DNA of 64,000 bases from Cubamyces lactineus. Lineage: Eukaryota > Basidiomycota > Agaricomycetes > Polyporales > Polyporaceae. The stretch covers positions 186,001-250,000 of the forward strand of contig JACDTU010000025.1 in the NCBI GenBank assembly GCA_022376465.1, read 5' to 3'. How positions within the stretch are numbered: position 1 is the first letter of the stretch; the number at the start of each line of letters is the position of its first letter. The notes under the pieces were generated by a model, which saw only the letters and a list, made by a program, of their open reading frames with translations, was not told the DNA's origin and did not search any database. The position numbers were made by a program, and so were the translations under genes. Shown here in pieces: positions 12,144 to 22,700 of the stretch.

Positions 12144-15100
12144 ATCGAGAGGACAGCAGCACTCCGAGGGCCCTGATCAGAGTGGGGGTAGGGACAAGAG
12201 CGGGTTTCTAGCGTCTCCTCCGCTCAGTCGTAAGAATAATCCTTGAGGATGTGCATGATCAATTTCGAGGAGTGCACCATGCGGTATGTCGTGGGGTCCC
12301 CGCGATGATAGGTTTGTCGCCGGCACTGACAGCGATGGACGGGGAGCATGTCAGATGCACTGCCATGATTGGGTTCCTCTTCAGCAGTAACAGAGAGTGC
12401 CCCGGGCGAACATGGCCTTTGCTTATTTACTGCGACAAGGCTTAACACTGCATGCATACGAACAGATGGCAAATGATGATGGCAACTCTCTCGCGTACCG
12501 GAGGAAGCTACTTCGTTGATGATATCCACTCGACATTGGAAATACGCGGGGTTCGCCGCTCACGAGCTCAGATGCTAGACTCGGATTTGAGGGCCGTACA
12601 TGCAGGTGCCAACGACGGGGCATGATACTCCACACGGTGCTATAGAATCGTCAGTAAAGTTTCAAACGAGAGCTCAGCGCACTTAAGCAGACGTAATACA
12701 ATGATTAATGGTCATCACATGTCTGTTAACCATTCAGGCCTCAGGTGTACAGGTGAGTTCATTGTTGTATGTGCAGTTGGAGAGCTGTACATTACTCGCT
12801 GTTTATTGCCCCTTACACTGGGAAGTGGTTTTTGCACGCCTGGTACAACTGCTGCGGTCCCCAGCGCCGCGCGTTGATGGTGTAACTCGTAGTGCTGGAT
12901 ACCAGTGTGGGATGCCGGAGTAGAGCCATCAAAAAATCTTCAGCACAGTTCCACGAGTACCGTGCACCTATCTATCCGGCCATGCGACAGAAGGATTGAA
13001 CGATGGTAGTAAAGAGGGTTTGAAATTGCATACTTTAGTACAACGCGGGCGATTCCATGAGCATAGGCGCCTACTGCATTCCCACGCTATGGGTTTGCTG
13101 GCTCGTCCTCACACTTACAATCACAACTGCTTGCAACAGTAGTACCGCCCTACCACGACATATGCATAGCATGCGTCGCAGAGCAGCAAGGTTCGTTCAA
13201 GTGCCTCGCATCACAGTTGTATCGCTCATTGCTCATGTTGATATCCACAGCGCAGGTAGGATGCTCACAGTGGGTGTAGTAGCTTGATGCACTGCTCGAA
13301 GAGGAATACCAACTACATCCCACCATCGATGCCATCGACGACATGCAAGGCCAGCTGACGCGATTTGACGGGTATCTCCAATAGCGGATGCACTTGGTTC
13401 CCATAGTTCCTGCGCTCAGTGTCAAATAGCGGCATCTTAATGAACGCCCTATTGCCGTACGTTCTCTCGCGGCTAATCTACATCCACAATTTGCCTTGCA
13501 CCATGAACTCCCATCTATCTCTCACATCACAGCAAACCGATATTCGACGTGTGGGTCCGTCAGACGTACGTGGTTCAGAAATAGAGCATACGCATAACCC
13601 TCGCGCCGGCGGGGCGTCTACTGGTCACTATTAGTACGTGACACAGGTACTGGTTAAAACCGAGTCCCGAATCATCCGATTACAGCGATTGGTGTATGGA
13701 CCATATTAGAGCGTATTTGCACGCAGTTTAAACCGCCCCACCCGAGTTTTAAAACAGCGGAGCAGCGGTATGGGCGCTACAGAGAACCCTGAGCGCTACT
13801 ATTCACGTTTGGCGCTAAGCCGCTGCTGGCCGCACCATCAGTCGCCGTTTCTCATCTCCTTGCACCGGTAGCCATGATGGAAGTTAGAAAGCTCCTTCTG
13901 CTCGCTTTACTCGTTGCGCACCCACATCATATGCTCTCGGAAATACCCCAAGCTGCCGTGGCAACAATACGGGCGCTTCATGTGAGTCAAGCGCTCGATT
14001 GCTCGCCAGTTGAAAATCAGCTCCAACCAAGTCTTAAACTACGTAGTTTAAACTGCGTTGCAAATACGCTCTATTGACTCTAGTGCACTGGGTGTTACGA
14101 AATTTTTTCGCTGAGTAAATGTGGAGGAAAGTTGAACGTGTGCACCAGATTTGCACCAGATATGTATCGCGGCAAAGCAATGCAAAAGAATATGAAACTT
14201 TGAAATTCTGAAATCTTTGTTCCATCTTTGACACGAGCGCTTACGGTAAACGGGCGCCAATTGGACACAATTCGCTCGGCGCAGGCCTCCTCAGATATAA
14301 CCTTCTGATTCACTTTGGTCACGCTTATTTAGGTGGGATTCGTGTATGTCCATAAATATATTTGATTGTAATCGTACAAGGACAAAAGGCTATACATATT
14401 CAACAGGGTGTGCACGTACTACTGGAGTCCGAGAATCGGGCTCATAGCCTACCTCGCCAGCAATCTGTTCAAACAACACTGCGAGTGAGCGCATATATTG
14501 ATCACAAAGAGACTACTCGCATTATTACCTTGAAGCCGCCGCCAAGGTCAGATTTTCGAGTCCTAGTGACTATATGCGGTATCTGGGAGGTTGGGCACGG
14601 TTAATAAACATCTGTATTCACTATAGGTGAATGTCTTCACTGACATACCTGTGCTATATGCTGGCCTCAAGAGCTCTAAGACGTCGCATTCGCAGTCGCC
14701 AGTGATAGAAGGAAGAGAAGAGCGAATAGTTGGCGGACGAAGAGTTGACTCGGTTTTAAGGACAACTGCATTGGTTGGAACTCCGACCGACGTAGAGCGA
14801 ATGCTATGACATCATGATCAAACCGTATATGCTTGATTGAGGGAGGCTTCGAGGACTTGTTGCTTTGGGGAGGAATATCACCTTTGCACGGGTCAAAGAC
14901 GACATAAATACAGAGTGCAGTAAAGATTGAGCAAAAGTGGAGTAATAGATGGAAATTGGACTACATTTGCTCTGGGAAAATTCGTCGTAACGCCCAGTGA
15001 GTGCAAACGGAAACAGGAGTTGACGCTCTCTCAGCGGCAAATTGGTCATTCCAAGGGTCGTCTCGGGACGGGGCGGGCCGCGCAGCGGCCCATATATGGC

Positions 15101-15739
15101 ACCCAGGGTGGCCTTCGCGCGCGCCGAAGGCGCGCTCTAAGGGAGCGCGAGCTCGCGCGTCGAGCACCCTCACGCAAGCATAGCCAAAATCCATCGCGTC
15201 CTCATGGCCAGTATTTTATCTACGTTCTTGCTCATTTTGAGCATATTTTCGTGAGAAATTCTCCAGTTTCTCGGCGGCTCGCGCCGCCGCCTAGCACAAC
15301 ATGGGCGCTTATAACTGCACGATAGGACGTGTTCTCATAGTTACCGCGCGGCCGTTCAAGGACGTAGAGCTTGGTATAAAAGTCTACTTACTTGCTATTA
15401 GATAGGCTTTCGGTCTCGCGGCGGCGCGCCGCCGCGATCTATAGATTCCATAAGACGTATAGTGACAGTCATAGGTGAACTTATTTACACTTGCCATATC
15501 CCTGCAGTTCTTGAGCCTCCAGCACAGACATCTCAACTTATTCAAGCATTTTCCAGTGTTGCAATGTCAACGTACTAATGCTGAACGCAGTACTAAAGCC
15601 TGGAGAGCTTCGCGCGAGGGACCAATGACCGGTCACGTGCGGCTCGAGAGGTCTGTAAACCCAATTCTAGGGTTGCCTTTCGTCTTTGGTCGGCGGGCGC
15701 TTAGGACCAATCTGGTCCGACCCTTGGAATGGCGGAGTA
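12144..15739. other. Gene-poor region, AT-richer, with GC-rich palindromes at its end
   Basis: No gene recognised. The part from about 13.7 to 15.0 kb is clearly poorer in GC than the rest of the window. It is followed at 15060-15440 by GC-rich inverted repeats, including a perfect 22-base palindrome. Open frames here are short and resemble no family. Confidence 0.45.
15416..15437. repeat. Perfect 22-bp GC palindrome
   Basis: The 22 bases read the same on both strands and could extrude a hairpin with an 11-bp stem. Other GC inverted repeats lie close by (around 15113-15133 and 15271-15289). It may be part of an undescribed non-autonomous mobile element, but no terminal repeats were identified. 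Confidence 0.7.
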
Positions 15740-16305
15740 TCCCTCTCAGCCGCCATCACTGTTCACGTGCGATACTTTTCCATCATCACTTTCGTCCTCG
15801 ATCTGTTGTGCTCAGATGAGGGTCCGAGTCTGTCTCGCCTTTTGCAGTTGCATCGGCACCTATTTCTTTTCCTCTCTCTCGATCCGTTAGGTGGTGAAGG
15901 TGAACTATCAGCTTCTGCGTACTGATAAACCCAATGTTTCTCATCTTCCTGCTGTCGGAATATGTTCGACTAAACAGATCCCATCCGACCACCTTGCCGT
16001 TCACGTCTCACTCGGTTCTGTCATGACCCATAGGCATCCGTCTTCTCGATGCTCCTCGTTTCGGCGCCAGCGAAAACGGCTCATGCTACCGCAGTTCGCT
16101 GTCAGTCAACATGCCGACCATCTTCTTCCAAAGCAAATTAGAGACACGACCAAACTCGGCGGTCAGGCTCCCGGATGTCGAGATGGACCTGGACCCGCAC
16201 GTCGTGCATACCGATCGCCAAAGCACCATCCGTGACCGTCAATGGTCGGATGGGGACGCGTCCATGTACGAAAAGGGCGACCACAAAGGTGTAGAAAAGA
16301 TCTAA
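15740..16305 (+). pseudogene. Decayed copy of the seven-helix gene (paralogue 2)
   Basis: This aligns by eye to the complete copy at 17429-18996, introns included. The segment VRYFSIITFVLDLLCS matches its helix 5. The GT donor that follows in the intact copy is lost (GGTGAG has become AGATGAG), and exon 6 and most of exon 7 are missing. The end of exon 7 is recognisable as FLFLSLDP. The block corresponding to exon 8, the following intron (with CGGTTCTGTCATGAC) and exon 9 are retained. The tail keeps VEMDLDPHVVHTDRQS and ends at a stop at 16305. Exons 1-4 are not found upstream. The call is a duplicated, internally deleted pseudogene. Confidence 0.8.
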
Positions 16306-17428
16306 GAATGCGACCACCGCCTCCGCCGAAGCCTCTAAGTCGGACCGGTGTGTATAATCTCCAGACTCGTCAGTGACATTCATTCCTTTTCCACTTCGAA
16401 TAAACAGTTCGCATTCCGAATCATTTCCCTGCGTATCTTCTCGCCCTGATGGAAATAATTGACGTCAATCGTTTGCCGCACCCCTTGTTCCCCTCGAAGC
16501 TATTTGATGAGCGTGCGGCACTGAAGGACATTTGCATGGGATGTCCCTCTTTTGCGCCAGAGCGCTTGCCATGTGCTACCCATCGGCCCCACCTGGCGGA
16601 AGCTCTTGTTCTTTGGGTGCCTCAGCAGGGTGGCAAAGGTCAAACGTAACATTGCGGAGACTCGGAGAGTCTAACAAAGGCGCACTCGGGTGTCGGCAAT
16701 TCGACTGAATATAGCCCGTCCTTGTGCATGAGTGCACTGCATGTACAGCCCGCTAGCAATGATTCCGTCCGAGCTGTGTCGGGTTCGTCCAAACAACGTA
16801 AATCGTGATGGAACAGGGCTTGACTTGCTGATATTGTCTGACAGGAGACTGCAGAAATACTAACTCTTGCATGTTTCCACGTGGATGTATTCTCATGGGG
16901 GAGACGTCCTCCTGCATCCTCGAACAATCATGTATAGGTTGTACATCTCGTTACAGTTCATAGTCTGCCACCATTACGCCGATACTAGTAGAGGGCACAT
17001 ACATCTGCATTAGTATCAGTGCGATAACGTGCCTGCTGTTTCCATAACCTATACCACCATGTCGGGAAGAGGGCGCACAAGAGGCCATATGACCTTGACA
17101 CGCAAGAATAGCGAACGCCGGTCTATCGGAAGGCGTCTCATTGAAAGGCGAGGTGAGTGATTCAGGCGGCGATCCGAGTAGGCTTGTCCAATGGCACCGG
17201 GCACCGGTCTCCCAGGCGCTCGAATCCAGGAAGCATCCGAACGCCGACCATAATCTGCACGCGTAGATTCTGCGTGGTATAGTCCCTCAATCGCCGCGCT
17301 TCGCGGGCGCATACCTAGGGCCACCGTCCTCGGGGACGTGCGATCTCTGCGCTTATGCGGGTTCATAAAGGCCAGCGCGCAGTCTTCAGTCCCCTACCGC
17401 GCGGATCCACCTTGAGGGGTTCACTCCG
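16306..17428. other. Spacer upstream of paralogue 3
   Basis: No gene seen. It probably holds the promoter of the plus-strand membrane-protein gene that starts at 17429. Confidence 0.5.
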
Positions 17429-18996
17429 ATGAGCGCAGCGCCAGTGGACATCTCGGAGCCCAACGCCCATCTCATCGGCCTGTGGATCCAGTTATTCGTT
17501 ACTGGTATGTCCTATCTTTGGATGTTCTGGTTAGCCGGGCTAGTGAACTCACGAACACGCATCTCGAACAGGTGCTTACTTTCTGTATCTACCGCACTGT
17601 GCGGTCATTCTAGCCAGGAAAGTGCGCAACGGACTGTCCTTCTGGCTCCCAATAGCATGTCTCCTCATCTTCGTGAGCACCGCGCTTGTAAGCATCTCGC
17701 CGCTATATCTCCATCGTGCGACGCTATTAACCTGTCACAGGACTTTATCGTTGGTCTGATACGAGCTTACGAGGCATATTCCATGCATGGCGCTGAGCGG
17801 CCCGACCCGGTCGCTGTATACGGGAGTAGCTCGTCGAGGCTCTCGCTCATGAAGAACGCCATGAACATAGTGGTCGCGATCATCTCGGACGTGATCATCG
17901 TGAGCTGCCACCTTAACTTTATATCTGAAGCATGCTCAGGCGCAGGAAGGTATATCGGACGTACATGGTTTGGAACCTGAGCATATGGATCATCCTCGCG
18001 CCAGTCGGCCTTCTGCTAGGTGATACCGGTATGTTGCGAATGGATGGGCGGTGGTCAGCGCGTTCCTGAGGCAGGGAGCGATCCGTTTTCAGCGATCGGA
18101 ATTTGGGCCGTGTGGACCCTCGCACAAACAGAAACCGGAGTCAACGCCATTGCAGCCGCCGTTACTGTTCGTGTGCGGTACTTTTTCATCATCACATTTG
18201 TTCTGAATCTATTGTGTTCCGGTGAGGCTCCGAGACCCCTTAAGCTCCGAGTCGTACAAGCTGTTTTACTCACCTACAATATCGTCGTTCTTCGCAGGCT
18301 TGATATGCTTCAAAATATGGCATATAAGATCAAAGGTGCCTCAGCGTATTCTGAACACGTCCTCGACAAAGAGGGTGCTTGAGGCTGTCATAGAGTCTGG
18401 TAGGCTTGTTTGTCTCGTGCGTTCAAGAAAAGCGCTCACTTGCCACAGCCGGGCTCTATTGCGCACACCTTTTCATCCTCATCGTCACCAATTGCGCTGG
18501 TACGAATTACTTCTTTCTATTCCTTGACCCAGTAAGTTCCCAGGCCATTCGCAGGCTTCCGTATACTGATTGGCCTGGCTCCCTAGCTTCCTGCTGTCGG
18601 GGTAAGTTTGGTTGGACAGTTCGCATCCCGCCATAATGCCACTCACGTTCAAAATGGTTCTGTCATGACACACAGGCATACGTCTTCTCGATGCTCATCG
18701 TGCGTGGTGCACGTGCGAACAGCTCGAATTTGGACAGTTCGTTATCTGCAACCACACCGGCCATCATATTCCGTCGGAGCAGAGGTGGCACGCGACCGGC
18801 CATGTCTGCGGGTGTGGAAGTCGAGATCGACTTGGAGCGTATCGTGCATACCGACCGCCATAGCGCCATCCGTGGCCGTGACCGATCGGACACGGACAGG
18901 ACGTCGGAGGCAGACGTGTACGACGATGGGGATGTACACGGGGAGGTGAAAGACAAGGATATGAGCGCCGCTGCTGAAGGCCTGAACCGCGTTTGA
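17429..18996 (+). CDS. Seven-helix membrane protein, paralogue 3
   Basis: Nine exons: 17429-17504, 17572-17687, 17741-17899, 17950-18028, 18093-18221, 18298-18399, 18449-18531, 18587-18601, 18676-18996; 359 aa. Start MSAAPVDISEPNAHLIG. Hydrophobic segments include HLIGLWIQLFVTGAYFLYL, WLPIACLLIFVSTAL, MNIVVAIISDVIIV, WIILAPVGLLLGDT, VRYFFIITFVLNLLC, LYCAHLFILIVTNCAG and AYVFSMLIV. Exon 8 is the 15-base micro-exon (LPAVG). The tail is longest here and carries GVEVEIDLERIVHTDRHS followed by an Asp/Arg/Lys-rich end. It lies next to the pseudogene copy at 15740-16305, from which it differs mainly by the pseudogene's deletion, so the two come from a local duplication. Function unknown; no enzyme motif is visible. 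Confidence 0.87.
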
Positions 18997-19786
18997 TATC
19001 CAACTTTATTTACATTCTCAGGACATGGGCTGTGTATTCGTCGCTCGATTACTTTGTGTATCGTTAGGTTTTCTGTACATTTCGAGATAACATACCCGTT
19101 GTAACTTTTTCCGAGCATGCTGCTCAACCATTACTATCGCTTTTGCATTGCACGAGCCATACTGCAACCTGTTAAGCGCGCTTCGCACCTTCTGAAATCG
19201 CGAGCTGCGTAGTAGGAATGTTCTCGGTAATAACTCGCCGGCTGACGCTCACGCTCATGTGCACCTGAAAACGCGGAATCATGCCGTGAGCACAGTTGCT
19301 ATGCATCAACTAGCTACTCACCTCCGTAGATACTAGAGCCAAAATAACATGTGTAAGGCGATGAGGAGAAATGAATGGCAGGGCGGCCTCCTTGAGGTCG
19401 TGCTCGCGGAGTGCTCGTGGCGGCGTGGTTTGCTGCATGAGTGTGCGTTCAGTGGCTCGCACTGCCATGAATGAAAGATGATAAAGCAAGCGTGGGGCGT
19501 GGCTATTGCGTAACTTCTTCCGAGTGTTCTTCTTCCTGTTATCGCCTCCTAACTACCACAAGATATCGAGAATCCCTCCAAGCCCGAAACCAACCACGCC
19601 CGCGTACTAAGCCGTACTAAGCCAAGCCGACTCGAGCGAGTTCAACTTACGAACCGTGACTGGATTGTGACGTATTGTCACGAACACGCGCCCCGAAGTG
19701 TCGCGTCGCCGCCGCCGCCGTCGTCCTCACCACCATCCCCATCCCTTCCTCCCCCTCCTCCCTCTCGTCGTCGGTCGTCGGGCACG
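18997..19786. other. Spacer upstream of the PH-domain gene
   Basis: No gene seen. The 3' half is likely promoter and leader. The open frame continues upstream of the chosen start at 19787 through a Ser/Pro-rich stretch to an earlier in-frame ATG at 19667, which is a less likely start. Confidence 0.45.
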
Positions 19787-22700
19787 ATGGCCACGTTCTC
19801 CGACGGCGAGGACGCGATGTCCTCGCTTTCCCGCCCGCTGTCCCCTTCAGCGGTGCACTTTGACACGACAGACAGCATGCGCCTGCATCTCCAGGCGCTG
19901 CTCGACAGCAAGGAAAAGCAGCTGCAGTCCGCGGCGACGCTCGGCCACCAGCTCCTCGCGCAGCGCATGGAGCTTGAGGAGCGTATCCGACAGTTGCAGG
20001 AGCTTGACTTGGACGGCAGTATGGGCAGTGCAGGCAGTAGTGATGACGGGCACGGCGGATTGGACGTGAGCGTGAAGGAGCGATACCGCGAACTGGCAGA
20101 CGCGATCAAGGCGTGGGACACGGAGAATGAGCAGCTGACAAGTGTGTTTGGAGGCCCTAAGGTGAGTGGCACGTATCCAGGGTAAAGAGCGATGAAATTT
20201 GACCCGAGAGACGTCGTTTGTGTCCAGTTGACGAATGGTGTACATGCACCTGCGGCCACTCGCCATGGAGAGCCATCCAGGAACGAACATGAACGCGCCA
20301 AAGGTGCGGCTGCTGGCCCATCTGCGGCACAATCGTCTCGTCGCGCAAAGAATGCCGCCCATCGCGCTGATGACGTTGGTGAGTTCTCAAGCGACTCTTA
20401 GGGTTGCATTGCAGCCTTCCATTGTTGTAATACTAATGGCATTCATGTTACCGCCAGAATTTGCGTTCGAGATCGGGAGCGGTCTCCTCACAGAAGTCAG
20501 GCGATTGCAAAGTCTGCTCGGAGAACGGGATAAGGCGATCCAAGATATGAAGGAGGAGAAAGATGATCTCGAGAAGACCGTCGAGAACCTCCGGGGAGCG
20601 CTACGCCAACAAGAGCAATCTGCCGATAAATTCAAGGAGGAGAATTGGAACCTTGAAGTGACTCTGCAAGAACTGCGCACGCAAATCCAGGATGCCCAGG
20701 CCACAGCCCAAAGACTGGAGGGTGAGAATAAACGGCTCACTCGCCAGCTCACTCAGGCGCGTGAAGCAGCGGATCAGCACAAGAATGAGGCCGAGCGCCA
20801 ACAAACCGCGTACGAGGAGCTCAAGGCGAAGCATGAGACAGACGTCGCTCAAGCACGGAAGCACGCCGCGAGCCTGCAGCGCGACAAATCTGACCTACAG
20901 CAGGCGCTGGATTCGATGAAGGTTGAGATGGCGAAGCAAAGTCGCCGTCTCCCCCGCTTCGGTTCGCCGCTCACGCCCAATGGCGCTGCCGCCTCGCAGG
21001 TTGCCACTCCAGCCGAGCAAGATGACGACGATGTGTTCAGCGTCGCAGGTGCGTCGACACATACGCGCAAGAAGCTGGACAACTCTGGTCTTTTCCCGCC
21101 CGATGGATTCGACTTTGAAACCGAGTCTCCCGACCCCTCACCATCCCGTCCGTTCCTTGCTCCGAACCACCCCAGCAACGAGATCGAGGCTCTCCAGCAG
21201 CGCCTGGCGCATGCGCAGAGGCAGATCACCACGCTCAAGAGTACGCTTCAACGCGAGAAGGAGCTCCGTATGGACTACCGCCGCAAGCTCGAGGCCTCTC
21301 CGGGTTTCGCAATCGAAGAAGAGGAGGACGAAGTTACCGAGGAGCCAGAGGTCACGAAGCCCAAAGCACGTCTTACTCCCTATCGTTCGAGCCGTGGACG
21401 CGGTCGCGGCAGAGGTCGTGGCGGGCTCACTCTCACCCAACGCTTGGGCATGGCTGCGCACAGTCCTGCTTCTGAGTACAACGATGACATCGATTCCGAT
21501 GCCTCACCCGCTCCTCCCGTACCTCCTTTGCCTGCTGCTTTCCGACCCGAGGACGCCAAGGACTTCATGGACGATATGGACGAAGAGCCCGATCTGCAGG
21601 CTTCTCCCTCTCCCAACGTCCAGTCCAACCGTACCAGTGTTGATGGCATGGACCCCGCCTTCGCGAACATCCTTCGACGTTCCGCCTCTGCTGGCTCGCT
21701 TCAGCAGAACACGAGCCCTCTCCGTCCGAGCGTCATTGCACGTGCCCAGCGCGGTGGCACTCTCCCGCGTCGCTCTCGTGGCGGTGCTGCATACCAGGAG
21801 GCACGTCCTCCGTCGCTCGTTGGCCAGCCAGAGGCGCTTGCGGCCGAGCTTGGGTTTGGCATGATTGGCTCTCCTCTCGCAGATGATCTCAAGCAGGAGC
21901 TTGCCGCCATTGAGACTGCGGAATGCGCTGTTCAGACCGATTTCGAGGCATCTCCTCCCCCGCCTCCGCCTCCGCCGATCCGCGTCACACCAGCAACGAT
22001 CGAGATGGGTATTCAGGTCGAGCCTGAGCCTGAAATTCCCATCCCCCGGATCGAAGTGTCCATGCAGACTGACGAGGAGCCAATTCCTATTCGTGCGGAC
22101 GCTGAGGTACAGCACGAGGATCTTGAACCTCCTGTCGTACTCATCTCCACTGGTATCAACACTGATGTCGTCGAAGAGCCCACACCAGCACCTGTCCAGC
22201 CAGTGTTCGCTGTGGCTGAGGTACAGACCCTCGCTCCTTCGATGACGAATGCTGAGATGCAGACGGTACCGGAGCCTGTGCCAATAGTCCCCGAGAAAGT
22301 CAACATGGATATTCAGACCCAGGAGACGCCGATGCCTATCACCGTTGCTGCGCAGACACAAACTTCGGTGATCCTTGCAGATGTCTCGGCTCAAGTGGAG
22401 GAGGCTTCCCGTTCACATATCGACACTTCGGTCGGCGACTCTAGTGGCGACACCACCATCCACGCACCACGTCCCGCATCGCCTAACTACAGCGACTACG
22501 CTTACGATGAGGACGATGGCATGACCGAGACAGCGTCGATTATGGGCGAGACCACACAGACGGAGGAGTTCACGGATGCGCGGAGCGTGCTTATGACGCC
22601 GACAGAGTCTCTCAGCGACTACCACTCGATCATGACGGTCTCGGATGCCGACTTTGCGTCCGACTCGGGTAGCGACGACGAGAGCATCAAGGCGTCGCGC

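Noticed and set aside
15270..15300. Hairpin followed by CTAG as a Helitron 3' end
   Set aside because: The spacing between hairpin and CTAG is only about two bases, and no Helitron 5' end or Rep/helicase fragment was seen.
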